A stretch of 45,070 nucleotides of DNA from Gammaproteobacteria bacterium (GTDB lineage: Bacteria; Pseudomonadota; Gammaproteobacteria; Chromatiales; Chromatiaceae). The stretch spans positions 1 to 45,070 of the forward strand of contig JASJBU010000005.1 in NCBI GenBank assembly GCA_030066355.1, written 5' to 3'. A model generated the notes under the pieces. That model saw only the letters and a list, made by a program, of their open reading frames with translations, was not told the DNA's origin and did not search any database. Position numbers and translations under genes: made by a program. Of the stretch, positions 1-10,395 are shown one piece after another. Each line of letters starts with the position of its first letter. The first letter of the stretch is position 1.

Positions 1-349
1 GTTCCTTCCTGTTTCTCGGTCCCACCGGTGTAGGTAAGACCGAACTGTGCAAAGCCTTGGCGAATTTTTTGTTTGACACGGAAGAGGCGATGATCCGGGT
101 CGACATGTCGGAATTCATGGAGAATCACCGAGTAGGGGCGACGCCGCACCGCTTCGGTCAGGTACCCCCCCTCTTCATAGCCCACATAACCGGGAGGCGC
201 CCCGATCAGACGGGCTACTGAGTGTTTCTCCATGAATTCCGACATGTCGACCCGGATCATCGCCTCTTCCGTGTCAAACAAAAAATTCGCCAAGGCTTTG
301 CACAGTTCGGTCTTACCTACACCGGTGGGACCGAGAAACAGGAAGGAAC
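1..349. repeat. Perfect inverted repeat at contig end (fold-back)
   Basis: Bases 1-124 are the exact reverse complement of bases 226-349, separated by 101 bases. Both arms encode the same NBD2 Walker A stretch of clpB. The join falls in ggagaa (119-124), which fits both the expected continuation of the ClpB reading frame and the copied arm, so there is about 6 bases of microhomology. This is the pattern of an amplification or assembly chimera rather than a biological repeat. Confidence 0.9.
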
Positions 350-2144
350 CATTCGGCTGACTCGGATCGGACAGGCCGGCACGGGATCGGCGTATTGCAT
401 CACTCACCGCCCTAACCGCCTCTTCCTGGCCGATTACCCGCCTGCCGATCTCCTCCTCCATACGCAACAGTTTGTCCCGTTCGCCCTCCAGCATCTTCGA
501 GACCGGGATCCCGGTCCACTTCGACACCACCCCGGCAATCTCTTCATCTGTCACCTTGTTGCGCAGCAGTTTCATCTCCTGCATCTCCGCCTGTGCGGCC
601 ATATCGAGCTGCTTCTCCAGTTCCGGGATACGCCCGTACTGCAATTCGGACATACGGGTAAGATCGCCTGCCCGTCGAGCCGTCTCCAGCTCCATCCTGG
701 CCCGTTCCAATGACTCTTTGATGTGGGTTGTACCCTGTAGCGCGGCCTTTTCCGATTTCCAGATCTCCTCCAGATCGGAAAATTCCCGTTCATGACGAGC
801 GATTTCGTCCTCCAGATGGGCAAGGCGCTTCTTCGAGGCCTCGTCGGTCTCCTTGTTCATCGCCTCACGCTCGATCTTGAGTTGGATCAAGCGTCGTTCC
901 AGGCGGTCCATCTGCTCCGGCTTGGAATCGATCTCCATGCGGATCTGTGAGGCCGCCTCGTCCACCAGGTCGATTGCCTTGTCCGGCAGCTGCCTGTCAG
1001 AGATATAACGATGAGAAAGGGTTGCGGCGGCCACGATCGCCGGGTCGGTAACATCCACTCCGTGATGCACCTCATAGCGCTCCTTCAAGCCACGCAGGAT
1101 GGCGATGGTGTCTTCCACGCTGGGTTCGTCCACCAGCACTTTCTGGAAGCGGCGTTCCAGGGCCGCATCCTTCTCCACATACTGACGGTACTCGTCCAAG
1201 GTGGTGGCCCCCACACAGTGCAACTCGCCCCGCGCCAATGCCGGTTTGAGCATGTTGCCCGCATCCATGGCCCCTTCCGCCTTGCCTGCACCCACCATAG
1301 TGTGCAGCTCGTCAATGAACAGGATAATCTGCCCCTCCTGCTTGGCCAGGTCGTTCAACACTGCTTTCAGGCGTTCCTCGAATTCACCGCGGAACTTGGC
1401 CCCGGCGATCAGCGCTCCCATATCCAATGATAGTAGGCGCTTACTTTTGAGACCCTCCGGCACTTCACCGTTGATGATCCGCTGCGCCAGTCCTTCAACG
1501 ATGGCAGTCTTACCGACTCCCGGCTCACCGATCAGGACCGGATTGTTCTTGGTTCGACGCTGCAGGACCTGGATCGTGCGACGAATCTCATCATCCCGAC
1601 CGATCACCGGGTCGAGCTTACCTTGCTCCGCCCGCTCGGTCAGATCGATGGTATATTTTTCCAGGGCCTGGCGTTGATCCTCCGCATTGGGGTCATCCAC
1701 CTTTTGACCACCGCGAACTTTGTCGATGGTGGCCTCTACCGCGTCTTTCACACCCCCGGCCTTGCGCAGCATGTCGCCAAGATCACCTTTATCTTCAACC
1801 ACGGCCAGGGCGAAAAGTTCGCTGGAGATATACTGATCTTTCCGCTGTTGGGCCAGTTTGTCTGTCTGATTGAGCAGTCGTCCCAGTTCATTGGATATGT
1901 GCAGATCCCCTGCCGCGCCTTCAACGCTGGGCAGGCGCTCCAAAGCGGCACTCAGATCGGAACGCAACTGGTTGACATTGACATCTGCCTGAGTCAGCAG
2001 ATGACGCACCGTGCCCCCCTCCTGATCCAACAAGGCCCCCATCAGATGAGCGGGTTCTATGAACTGATGATCACGCCCGACCGCGAGACTCTGTGCATCA
2101 GCCAGGGCCATCTGAAATTTACTGGTCAAACGATCCATACGCAT
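120..2144 (-). CDS. clpB: ATP-dependent disaggregase ClpB, C-terminus missing
   Basis: ClpB is the Hsp100 AAA+ disaggregase that works with DnaK to re-solubilise heat-aggregated proteins in the cytoplasm. About 675 of the usual roughly 860 residues are present: the N-terminal repeat domain, NBD1 with Walker A GEPGVGKT (about residues 206-213), the coiled-coil M domain (about 400-520), and NBD2 with Walker A GPTGVGKT (about 605-612). The reading ends at ...RRPYSVIL, where the DNA folds back into its own reverse complement, so the last ~180 residues are absent. The frame stays open to the window edge, which explains why the ORF track does not list it. The start [10 protein letters not shown] is chosen for its aggag ribosome site and good spacing. 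A sigma-32 type promoter lies upstream. Only the 3' end is in doubt. Confidence 0.95.
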
Positions 2145-2178
2145 GTGAAAAACTCCTAAGAATCAATAGCTACTCAAT

Positions 2179-2207
2179 AGATGGGGTAATCTGCAGTAAA
2201 ATTCAAT
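2179..2207 (-). promoter_or_regulatory. Sigma-32 (heat shock) type promoter for clpB
   Basis: On the minus strand, ATTGAAT (2201-2207) and CCCCATCT (2179-2186) are 14 bases apart. The heat-shock consensus is roughly CTTGAAA, a 13-17 base spacer, then CCCCATnT, so the -10 element matches fully and the -35 in 5 of 7 positions. Transcription would start about 25-30 bases before the clpB start codon. Confidence 0.75.
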
Positions 2208-2294
2208 AAGCCCAATCGAAATGGTCAATTTTTACCACTCACTGCCGAAATGGCATAAAACAACGACGAAAAATGACAGGATCACAGTCTTTAC

Positions 2295-4943
2295 ATGTCC
2301 TACAAGCGCCATACGACAATTTACAACCCGGTCCTCTTTGTCGGCATCTTTGTGCTGCTTGTGGGTTTGTTACTGGCCGCTATCGCTATTCAACGCATCG
2401 ACACCTATCATGAGTATCATAAGACCCTGGCGGACAATACTGTTTCGCTGGTCAGCAATGAAATCAATCAGTTAATCGGCGAAAAACGGCGTTTGCTGTA
2501 CCTTTTCACCAACTATGAAAAGACCCTGATCAAGCGCATGATCGAAGAACCGGAAAACGTCGAGATTGCCAATCAGTTGAAGGAAAAAGTCCTCAGCTAT
2601 TTCACGGATGCCTTTTCTTTCACCCTGGCCGATAGCAATGGAAACCCAATGCTGGATGACTTTGAAAACCGTATCGGTGAGATGTGCCAACAGGAGATTA
2701 TCGATTTTACCCTTGAACTCGAACACCACCCGCAAATCCATCCCAATTTACTGCAATATCACTACGACGCGATGGTGCAACTGGAATCACCGACCGGTTA
2801 CGTTTTCTTCGTCAGCTTCCAGACCGGTAGTATTCAGAACCTGCTGAGGCTTTCCAGGCGACACAAGCACCGTCTGGTGATGTTGAATACCGAAACCCCC
2901 AATTTGATCGAAGTGACCGCGGATGGCAATCGTTATGAATTGGATCTTGAGGATGCCATTTTGTCCCTCGCCGATCAGTCACGCATTCTTGCAGAAAGGC
3001 AGATCACCGGCACCCATTGGCGGTTGGTGGATATCGGTGACAGCGGACTCGTCTCCGAATTCGCCACGGAGGTCGTGGAACAGACCGCACTGATCTTCAT
3101 CGCGTTTCTGTTCTCAAGCGGGATCATGTTGATCCTGATTCTGCGCGGCAATCGCCGCCGCATGATCGCCGAGCTGGCATTACGGGATGCCAAAGCACAA
3201 CTCGAAGTCGACATCCTGCATCGCACCCAGGAACTCCGCGAAAGCAAAGAGTTGGCCGAAACGACACTCTCCTCGATCAGTGAGGGCGTCATCACCACGA
3301 ATACCATGGGCATCATTACATCCATCAATCATACGGCGGAAAAGTTGTTGGACCGCACTCAGGAAATGGCGCTTGGACAAGAACTCGAAGAGATCCTCCA
3401 GCTCTCCGATGAGAAGACACGCGAACCCACGGTACTCCCGCTGAATCAACGTCTGAACCTGAATGAGTCGAAAAAACTCTCGAGTCGCCCACTCATACTT
3501 GCAAGAGGTCTCAAACAACAACGCGTCGTCCAGGTTTCGATTGCGGTGATCAGCGATCAGAGTGGTAGTTTTGTGGGAAATGTTCTGGTCATCCGCGATA
3601 TCACAGATACCCATCGGATGAACAATCAGATCACCTGGCAGGCTACCCATGACACGCTGACTGGTCTCATCAATCGCATCGAGTTCGAGAATCGTCTCCA
3701 GATCTCCATCGAGCATGCCCGCTCTGACCAAGCCAACCATGCATTGATGTATATCGATCTGGATCAATTCAAGGTGGTCAATGATACCTGTGGACACATC
3801 GCTGGTGACGAACTGCTGCGTCAGATCGCCAACATCCTGACCGAAACAGCCCGACGCAATGATATGGTCGCACGCTTGGGGGGCGATGAATTCGCAATAT
3901 TACTGGAGTATTGCCCAAGCTCTCAGGCCCTCACGATTGCAGAAGATATCCGTACCACAGTGAGGGACCACACCTTCACCTGGGAAGACAAGCCGTTCTC
4001 GGTTGGCGTCAGCATCGGCGTGGTCGCTTTTGATGAGAGCTACAACAATCTGACCGAAATCCTCAGCGCAGCGGATAGTGCCTGCTACGCCGCCAAGGAG
4101 GCCGGCCGTAACCGGGTTCACCTGTACGCTGAAGATGACCAGGCCATCGAGGCTCGTTATGGTGAGATGCAGTGGGTCTCACGCCTCAGACACGCATTGG
4201 ATGAACAGCGTTTTGTGCTTTTCTGCCAGCAGATCGTCGATGTGCAAAACCTCAATGTTGACAAGGTCTATCTGGAAATACTACTCAGACTTGAAGACCC
4301 GGATGGGCAATTGGCCCCGCCAGGTGCGTTCATACCCGCGGCTGAACGTTACGGAATCATGATCGAACTGGACCGGTTCGTCGTCAGAGAGGCGCTGATT
4401 TGGCTGGAGCACAACCCCATCGACGGCTTTCTCTCCATCAATCTCTCCGCCCAGTCGATAACCGATGCCGTGTTTGTGAATGAATTACTCGACCTGATCA
4501 TTGCCAGCAGCTTTCATCCTTCGAACCTACTGTTTGAAGTCACCGAAACTGCGACCATCAGCAATCTCAACAAGGCTCGTCAATTCATCGAACAACTCAA
4601 AGCCATCGGCTGCCTGTTTGCCTTGGACGACTTCGGTAGTGGTATGTCTTCGTTCGGCTATCTGAAACACCTGCCGGTGGATTTCATCAAGATAGACGGG
4701 GAGTTCGTCCGGGACATCACCTCCGATCCCATCGACCTTTCGATGGTCAAGGCTATCAATGAGGTGGCCCAGAACATGGGCATGAAGACCATCGCAGAGT
4801 ATGTCGAGGATGACCACACCCTGGAGATGCTGAGGGATATCGGGGTCGATTATGCCCAGGGGTTCGGGATTGCCCGCCCGGTCAGCCTCGAAGAGATCAG
4901 GCCCATTAAATTTTGGGAAAACCGGATGGACTCGGCATCCTGA
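2295..4943 (+). CDS. Membrane GGDEF-EAL cyclic-di-GMP protein with PAS domain
   Basis: This is a two-domain cyclic-di-GMP enzyme of 882 residues. There is a membrane helix at about 13-33, a periplasmic sensor region to about 258, a second helix at about 262-284, and a short coiled linker. A PAS-like domain follows (about 325-435), then GGDEF and EAL. The cyclase motif is intact (GGDEF, residues 529-533) and is preceded by RRND, a good RxxD product-inhibition site five residues upstream. The phosphodiesterase domain has EIL (661-663) in place of EAL, and keeps the NLS, VTE, DDFG, IKID, IAE and YAQGF motifs, so both activities look possible. It is divergent from clpB. The ribosome site is weak (agga, 13 bases upstream). 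The ligand of the periplasmic part is unknown, and no nearby gene suggests a target. Confidence 0.93.
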   Translation: MSYKRHTTIYNPVLFVGIFVLLVGLLLAAIAIQRIDTYHEYHKTLADNTVSLVSNEINQLIGEKRRLLYLFTNYEKTLIKRMIEEPENVEIANQLKEKVLSYFTDAFSFTLADSNGNPMLDDFENRIGEMCQQEIIDFTLELEHHPQIHPNLLQYHYDAMVQLESPTGYVFFVSFQTGSIQNLLRLSRRHKHRLVMLNTETPNLIEVTADGNRYELDLEDAILSLADQSRILAERQITGTHWRLVDIGDSGLVSEFATEVVEQTALIFIAFLFSSGIMLILILRGNRRRMIAELALRDAKAQLEVDILHRTQELRESKELAETTLSSISEGVITTNTMGIITSINHTAEKLLDRTQEMALGQELEEILQLSDEKTREPTVLPLNQRLNLNESKKLSSRPLILARGLKQQRVVQVSIAVISDQSGSFVGNVLVIRDITDTHRMNNQITWQATHDTLTGLINRIEFENRLQISIEHARSDQANHALMYIDLDQFKVVNDTCGHIAGDELLRQIANILTETARRNDMVARLGGDEFAILLEYCPSSQALTIAEDIRTTVRDHTFTWEDKPFSVGVSIGVVAFDESYNNLTEILSAADSACYAAKEAGRNRVHLYAEDDQAIEARYGEMQWVSRLRHALDEQRFVLFCQQIVDVQNLNVDKVYLEILLRLEDPDGQLAPPGAFIPAAERYGIMIELDRFVVREALIWLEHNPIDGFLSINLSAQSITDAVFVNELLDLIIASSFHPSNLLFEVTETATISNLNKARQFIEQLKAIGCLFALDDFGSGMSSFGYLKHLPVDFIKIDGEFVRDITSDPIDLSMVKAINEVAQNMGMKTIAEYVEDDHTLEMLRDIGVDYAQGFGIARPVSLEEIRPIKFWENRMDSAS

Positions 4944-4947
4944 TTGC

Positions 4948-4979
4948 CGATCCGAAAAACTGCCGGCTGGTCCGGATCG
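4948..4979. terminator. Possible weak hairpin between convergent genes
   Basis: CGATCCG and CGGATCG form a 7-bp stem around an 18-base loop in the short gap between the convergent GGDEF-EAL and Crp/Fnr genes. There is no proper T-run on either side, so termination is only a possibility. Confidence 0.3.
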
Positions 4980-4991
4980 TTAAATGCTTCA

Positions 4992-5750
4992 CTAAGGCGA
5001 CAGACTGCCACCACAGATGCCCGCCGACTCGGCATGACCAAACAGGCCTGCCGCATCGATGATCTCGATTGCACTGCCGTTGACTCGAATCAGCCCCTGA
5101 TCGGTGAAATTGTGCAGAATGCGGGAAAAGGTTTCCGGTTTCACAGAGAGGCGCGAGGCAAGCACCCCTTTCGGCACATTCAAATTGATCACATTTCCGC
5201 GATCTCGTTGTTCATCCCAACACCCCCAGAGGTAGCCGGCCACCCTACCCGTGGCACTCTGCAGGGTCAGATCATCGATTTCCTTGATCAGACGCTTCAA
5301 ACGCTGTGACATATCCCCCATCAAGCGGAAACAGGTATCTACCGACTCTCGCAACAGGGCGAGAAATGCACGGTTGTCGAATGACAGCAGTTCCACATCC
5401 CCAATGGCGGAAGCATTGACCGGATAGACCGGACTCTCGCTGAACATCAGGGCCTCGGCAAAGGTATGTCCCGGTGAGATGATCTCAATCACCTTTTCAT
5501 TGCCGTTGAGCGACAGGCGATTGAGTTTGATCTGTCCCTTGGTCACCAGATAGAAGCGTTTCGCTTGGTCACCCACCTGAAACAGGGACTCACCATCCGT
5601 CAGAGACAGTTTGCGACTCATGGCCTCTACCCGCCGGATCTGATCATCGTCCAGCTTGGAGAACAGGTAGGAGTTTTTCAGCGCAAACACCGATCCGGAC
5701 TCCTCACCGCATAGCGGACTCTGGATCGGGTGCCTGGCCTGTTCGGGCAA
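4992..5750 (-). CDS. Crp/Fnr-family transcription regulator, Dnr-like
   Basis: This protein has an N-terminal cyclic-nucleotide-binding-type sensor fold (about residues 25-140), a long dimerisation helix, and a C-terminal winged helix-turn-helix with recognition segment SRLSVKPETFSRIL. The segments RLSLNGNEKVIEI and TFAEALMF resemble the Dnr branch, which in pseudomonads senses nitric oxide and controls denitrification genes. This assignment is by eye, and no FNR-type N-terminal cysteine cluster is visible. Upstream codons run into a stop, so the only in-frame start near the N-terminus is TTG at 5750; an ATG at 5758 is out of frame. The start is therefore uncertain. It lies 33 bases downstream of ilvD and may be co-transcribed with it. 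Confidence 0.85.
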   Translation of the reverse strand: MPEQARHPIQSPLCGEESGSVFALKNSYLFSKLDDDQIRRVEAMSRKLSLTDGESLFQVGDQAKRFYLVTKGQIKLNRLSLNGNEKVIEIISPGHTFAEALMFSESPVYPVNASAIGDVELLSFDNRAFLALLRESVDTCFRLMGDMSQRLKRLIKEIDDLTLQSATGRVAGYLWGCWDEQRDRGNVINLNVPKGVLASRLSVKPETFSRILHNFTDQGLIRVNGSAIEIIDAAGLFGHAESAGICGGSLSP

Positions 5751-5783
5751 CTGGACATGGGATCCGTATCGCCATGGTCAGGT

Positions 5784-7631
5784 TTAAACCTGTGAGAGGT
5801 CCCGCACGGCCCCCTGTGCAGCGCTGGTGGTAAGCGCCGCATAGGCCTGCAAAGCCTTGGAAACCACCCGGTCCCGGCCGATCGGGCTCCAGGCATCGGC
5901 TCCCTTGGCAGCCATTGCCGCTCGTCGCTGTGTCAACTCAGTATCGGACAGGGCAACGGCGATGCGCCGCTCCGGGATATCGATCTCAATGAGATCCCCC
6001 TCTTCCACCAGCCCGATATTACCGCCCTCGGCCGCCTCCGGTGAGCAGTGACCGATTGAGAGGCCCGAAGTGCCGCCGGAGAAGCGACCGTCGGTGATCA
6101 AGGCACAGGCCTTACCCAGTCCTTTCGATTTCAGATAACTGGTGGGATAGAGCATCTCCTGCATACCAGGTCCCCCCTTGGGACCTTCATAGCGAATGAG
6201 CACCACATCACCAGCCTTGATCCGGTCACTCAGAATCGCCTCCACCGCCGCCTCCTGGCTCTCGAAGATCCGCGCCGGGCCGGAAAACTTGAGGATCGAC
6301 GCATCGACACCGGCCGTTTTGACGATACAACCCTGTTCGGCCAGATTACCATAGAGCACCGCCAGACCACCGTCCTTCGAATAGGCATGCGCGATATCTC
6401 GGATACAGCCGTTGGCACGATCCTGATCGAGTTCCGGCCAGCTGCTGCTCTGACTGAAGGCAACCTGAGTCGGGATGCCTCCAGGCCCGGCGATATAACG
6501 GGTCCGCGCAGTCTGCTCCTCGCTGCGGATGACATCCCAGCGATCCAGCGAGTCGCCCATGCTGGCGGTATGCACGGTCGGCACCTCACGGTGGATCAAC
6601 CCGCCACGGTCGAGCTCGGCGAGTATGCCGATCACCCCGCCGGCCCGATGCACATCCTCCATATGGTATTGCTGGGTTGCCGGCGCCACCTTGCACAGGT
6701 TGGGGACTTTGCGGCTTAGCCGGTCGATATCGGCCATGCTGAATTCGACCTCGGCCTCATGGGCCGCGGCAAGCAGATGCAGCACGGTATTGGTCGAACC
6801 GCCCATGGCAATGTCCAGGCTCATGGCGTTCTCGAAGGCCTGGAAATTGGCGATAGAACGGGGCAACACGGCAATATCGTCCTGATCGTAATAACGTTTC
6901 GCCAATTCCACCACCAGCCGCCCCGCCTCCAGAAACAGCTCCTTGCGTTCGGCGTGGGTGGCTAACAGGGACCCGTTGCCCGGCAGGCTGAGACCCAGGG
7001 CCTCGGTCAGGCAGTTCATGGAGTTGGCGGTGAACATGCCGGAACAGGAGCCGCAGGTGGGACAGGCGGAGCGCTCGATGGCCGCCACGTCCTCATCGCT
7101 CTCATCCGGATTGGCGGCGGAGACCATCGCGTCCACCAGATCGAGCTTGACCTCACCCTTGGAGGCGAGCTTCACCTTACCGGCCTCCATCGGCCCGCCG
7201 GAGACGAACACCGTCGGAATATTCAGGCGGAGGGCCGCCATCAGCATCCCGGGGGTGATCTTGTCGCAGTTGGAGATGCACACCAAGGCATCTGCACAGT
7301 GAGCGTTGACCATGTACTCCACGGAGTCGGCAATGATGTCCCGCGACGGCAGGGAGTAGAGCATACCGCCGTGGCCCATCGCGATGCCGTCATCCACCGC
7401 GATGGTGTTGAACTCTTTGGCTACACCCCCCGCCCGCTCGATCTCCCGGGCGACCAGTTGGCCTAGGTCCTTCAAATGGACATGGCCGGGTACGAACTGG
7501 GTGAAGGAGTTGGCGATCGCAATGATCGGTTTCTCAAAGTCACTGTCCTGCATACCCGTAGCTCTCCAGAGGGCCCGGGCGCCTGCCATGTTACGACCAT
7601 GAGTCGTGGTGCGGGAACGGTATTGCGGCAT
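5784..7631 (-). CDS. ilvD: Dihydroxy-acid dehydratase
   Basis: IlvD dehydrates 2,3-dihydroxy-isovalerate and its methylvalerate homologue to the 2-oxo acids, the penultimate step of valine and isoleucine synthesis, using an iron-sulfur cluster. Cluster and active-site motifs are visible: [11 protein letters not shown] and [11 protein letters not shown], with the GRFSGGTSG segment near the C-terminus. I start at [10 protein letters not shown] (7631) rather than the ORF-track start 45 bases upstream. It has a ggag site six bases ahead, begins with the family's usual N-terminus, and gives 615 residues, the usual length. No other branched-chain genes are nearby, which is common for ilvD in gammaproteobacteria. 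Confidence 0.97.
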   Translation of the reverse strand: MPQYRSRTTTHGRNMAGARALWRATGMQDSDFEKPIIAIANSFTQFVPGHVHLKDLGQLVAREIERAGGVAKEFNTIAVDDGIAMGHGGMLYSLPSRDIIADSVEYMVNAHCADALVCISNCDKITPGMLMAALRLNIPTVFVSGGPMEAGKVKLASKGEVKLDLVDAMVSAANPDESDEDVAAIERSACPTCGSCSGMFTANSMNCLTEALGLSLPGNGSLLATHAERKELFLEAGRLVVELAKRYYDQDDIAVLPRSIANFQAFENAMSLDIAMGGSTNTVLHLLAAAHEAEVEFSMADIDRLSRKVPNLCKVAPATQQYHMEDVHRAGGVIGILAELDRGGLIHREVPTVHTASMGDSLDRWDVIRSEEQTARTRYIAGPGGIPTQVAFSQSSSWPELDQDRANGCIRDIAHAYSKDGGLAVLYGNLAEQGCIVKTAGVDASILKFSGPARIFESQEAAVEAILSDRIKAGDVVLIRYEGPKGGPGMQEMLYPTSYLKSKGLGKACALITDGRFSGGTSGLSIGHCSPEAAEGGNIGLVEEGDLIEIDIPERRIAVALSDTELTQRRAAMAAKGADAWSPIGRDRVVSKALQAYAALTTSAAQGAVRDLSQV

Positions 7632-7749
7632 CACATACTCCGAGTGTTCAGAATAAAAAAGAAGCATTATGCCCACTTTTCAGACCACAACCAATCCTGG
7701 TTGATCTATTCCGAGGCCGCGGCAACCGAAGGGTTTTCGCCCCGAGGAT

Positions 7750-10395
7750 TCACTCGGGATGCGGCTCGCAGGGTAAGATCAGGCAAAACTTCGCGCCCAC
7801 CGGGGTCGAATCACAGAGCCTCACCCGACCATTGTGCTTTTCGGCCACGATCTTGACGAAGTTCAGGCCCAGACCAACCCCGGTGTGAGAGCGTTTCGAG
7901 TCCTGCTTGCCAAGGGTAAAGGGCTGAAAAATGCTTTCTTGCAGTGCATCGGGAACACCCGGCCCTTCATCGAGCACACAACATTCCAGTTGTTTACCCA
8001 TGTGCTGCAGGCTGATTATGATCCTGCCACCGTCAGGGGAGAAACGGATCGCATTGCCCAACAGGTTGAGCAGGGCCCGCTCCAGCAAGGCCAGATTGCC
8101 TTGCAGCCAGACTTCGTCCACTGCGAGTTCGGTCTCCAGCTTGATGCCCCGCAACTGGGCCTGGGCATAAACGTCACCGATCGCATCGTAAACGACCCCC
8201 ACGAAATCGAGATCAGTGAAGCTCGCCGCATCCGCCGCTTCCGCCCTGGCCAGCTGGAGGAAATCATCCGCCATCTTCAGGGAGCGACGCGCCAACGGCT
8301 GAATCTGCTCCGCCAATTGAGCGGCCGTGCCTTCATTGACCAGCCTGGACTGGGTCAGTGAGAGCAGCGAGGTGATGGGTGAGCGGATGTCATGGGAGAG
8401 AAAGTTGAGCATCCTGGCCCGGGTTCGCTCCGTCTGCTTGAGTGCTCCGATATCCGACAGGTTGATGATCATACCGAAGATCCCCGCACTCTCCTTCTCC
8501 AGCGGTTGGAGCTGCAGATAGAGTTCACGTTCCTCTGGTCCCTGTGCCTCGAAGCGGATCGGCTGGCCCTCCATGAACAGCCGCACCATGACCGACTCCC
8601 AGTCATGCTCTCCACTGATCTCCAAAGCCTGCAGCAAGGTGGAGGCCTCTCTTCCCACCAGCGCCGTTTCGTTCTCGAATCCCAGGTAACTGGCGGCCCG
8701 GGGGTTGGAGAGAATCACGCGCCCCAATGAATCGACCACCAGCAGACCATCATCCATCTGGCCCAGGGCCAAGGTGATGAAACGCCGCAACTGGGCAAGC
8801 CGCTCATTGGCCTGTTCCACCTGCAGGATGCGTCGCTCGAATTGTTCGAGGGTGCTGACTGATTCACCCTCCTCCGGACGATTGAACTGCGCCGCGAAAT
8901 CCTCCAGCAGCAACATGGCGCGCCCATCCGGTACCGCCGTGCGGGGCCAACGGATGCCCAGTTGCCTGACCACCCCCTGGGTTTCGATCTCCGTCCATAA
9001 TTCCGCACCATGCCTGGCCCATTGGCCCGGTATGAGCTCAGGGAAGGGTTGCTCCAGAGGCTCACCTGACTGGTCGAGCAGTTGGCTGTGGTTTTCATAC
9101 AGAGCCCAGCCCTGCACGGGCAGAATCTGTTGCAGAAATTGCAGCGCAGTGGGTAGATTCGCGGGTTGCTGGAAGACCGGCAACACCTGTTGCTCCTGGT
9201 GAAGTTTTTCCAGTTCCAGCCTGAGATAGGCAACACTCAACTCCAACCGGCGCCAGCTCCACAGCGGATAACTGATCAGCAAGCCAAGCAGGGCAACGGC
9301 CGGTGGAAACCAGATCCGAAAGCCGTGGATCCACAGAAGACTGACCGATAAGAGAATCATCGCCAGCGAAACCGTCACCACCGGGACCAGACGGGTGGGA
9401 AAAAAGGGATAGAGAAAAAAAGGTAACACCACTATCAGGCCGGTGAAGAGAAAATAGTTGTGCTGTTCGACCCGGGATATCGTCTCTTCGCTACGCAGTG
9501 CATCGAGGATGTTGGCGTTGATTTCCACTCCCGACATGGGTTGACCGTGTGCGGACACGGGGGTCGGTAAGACATCGCCCAGACCGGTGGCGGTCACACC
9601 GACCAACACGATACGCCCGTCGAAGGCATCCTCGAGAAACTCCCCCTTCAACACCTGAGAATAAGAGTAACGGGGATAATGCCCGGCAGGCCCGAAAAAG
9701 GGAATCAAGTGATAATCACTGCGGCTGATCGACTGGGTATTATTACTCAGAGGCACCGGGGGGTTCTTCAAGGGCCAGATAACGGGATCCAGCCAGTTCA
9801 GCAGACTGAGCATCATGTGTGGCCAGTAGGCCTGGCCCAGACCTTCATAGAGAAAGATGCCCCGGGCGATACCATCCGCATCCAGATCCATGTGCATATG
9901 TCCGAGACCGCTTGCTACCCTGGATAGCTCCGACATCGGCATCGTCTCGACCAGTTGGCCACCCAGCCGGTACTCTTCCATGATCACCGGAAAGAACACC
10001 CGCTCACTGGCCGCTACCGACTGAATCAACTGTCTGTCTCCCAGTGGATTGTGTAGATCCGCCTCGGCAAACAGAATATCCATGGCAATGGCCTTGGCAC
10101 CCGATTGCGACAAGATATCGATCAACTGGGCATGAATACCCCGAGGCCAGGGCCAGCGACCGAAATCCGCCAGACTCTGCTCATCCACCGCGACGATGAC
10201 GATGTCTTGCGCCGGCGGCTTGGACCAGAGGTCGATCTGCAGATCGTACAAGAGCTGATCCCAACGCCACAGCCAACCACTGGCTGCCAGCAAAAGAGCC
10301 AATAGCAACAGGGAAAACGCCGTGACGAGACGCTCGGTCAGGCCCAGGCTGAGATTGGTTTTTTTCACACTCACGCGGCTCGAGCTCAACGCCAC
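7750..10395 (-). CDS. CHASE2-domain sensor histidine kinase
   Basis: This is a membrane sensor kinase of 881 residues. A helix at about 25-45 leads into a CHASE2 extracellular sensor (about 45-300: DIVIVAVDEQSL, RWPWPR, FDGRIVLVGVTATGLGD). Three closely spaced helices follow (about 310-385), then a linker and a PAS-like domain (about 545-650). The kinase core has phospho-acceptor H668 in FLSHDIRSP, an N box (LLGNAIRFSP), a G1 box (DEGPGVP) and a G2 box (GVGLGLNFVK). It is the last gene of a minus-strand operon with a response regulator and a FecR/LysM protein, and its ATG overlaps the stop of the FecR gene by 10 bases. CHASE2 ligands are generally unknown. The neighbouring periplasmic protein is the obvious candidate partner. 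Confidence 0.95.
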   Translation of the reverse strand: MALSSSRVSVKKTNLSLGLTERLVTAFSLLLLALLLAASGWLWRWDQLLYDLQIDLWSKPPAQDIVIVAVDEQSLADFGRWPWPRGIHAQLIDILSQSGAKAIAMDILFAEADLHNPLGDRQLIQSVAASERVFFPVIMEEYRLGGQLVETMPMSELSRVASGLGHMHMDLDADGIARGIFLYEGLGQAYWPHMMLSLLNWLDPVIWPLKNPPVPLSNNTQSISRSDYHLIPFFGPAGHYPRYSYSQVLKGEFLEDAFDGRIVLVGVTATGLGDVLPTPVSAHGQPMSGVEINANILDALRSEETISRVEQHNYFLFTGLIVVLPFFLYPFFPTRLVPVVTVSLAMILLSVSLLWIHGFRIWFPPAVALLGLLISYPLWSWRRLELSVAYLRLELEKLHQEQQVLPVFQQPANLPTALQFLQQILPVQGWALYENHSQLLDQSGEPLEQPFPELIPGQWARHGAELWTEIETQGVVRQLGIRWPRTAVPDGRAMLLLEDFAAQFNRPEEGESVSTLEQFERRILQVEQANERLAQLRRFITLALGQMDDGLLVVDSLGRVILSNPRAASYLGFENETALVGREASTLLQALEISGEHDWESVMVRLFMEGQPIRFEAQGPEERELYLQLQPLEKESAGIFGMIINLSDIGALKQTERTRARMLNFLSHDIRSPITSLLSLTQSRLVNEGTAAQLAEQIQPLARRSLKMADDFLQLARAEAADAASFTDLDFVGVVYDAIGDVYAQAQLRGIKLETELAVDEVWLQGNLALLERALLNLLGNAIRFSPDGGRIIISLQHMGKQLECCVLDEGPGVPDALQESIFQPFTLGKQDSKRSHTGVGLGLNFVKIVAEKHNGRVRLCDSTPVGAKFCLILPCEPHPE

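Noticed and set aside
1-349. Inverted repeats as transposon ends
   Set aside because: Both arms are coding clpB sequence, the loop is clpB too, and there is no transposase or target duplication.
222-713. Plus-strand ORF of 163 residues at the left end
   Set aside because: It is antisense to clpB, which has full family motifs on the other strand. Its N-terminal part also reads the fold-back arm.
5678-5896. Alternative ATG frame for the Dnr-like regulator
   Set aside because: The ATG at 5758 is out of frame with the conserved protein, and its own frame gives no family match. A frameshift at the N-terminus cannot be fully excluded.
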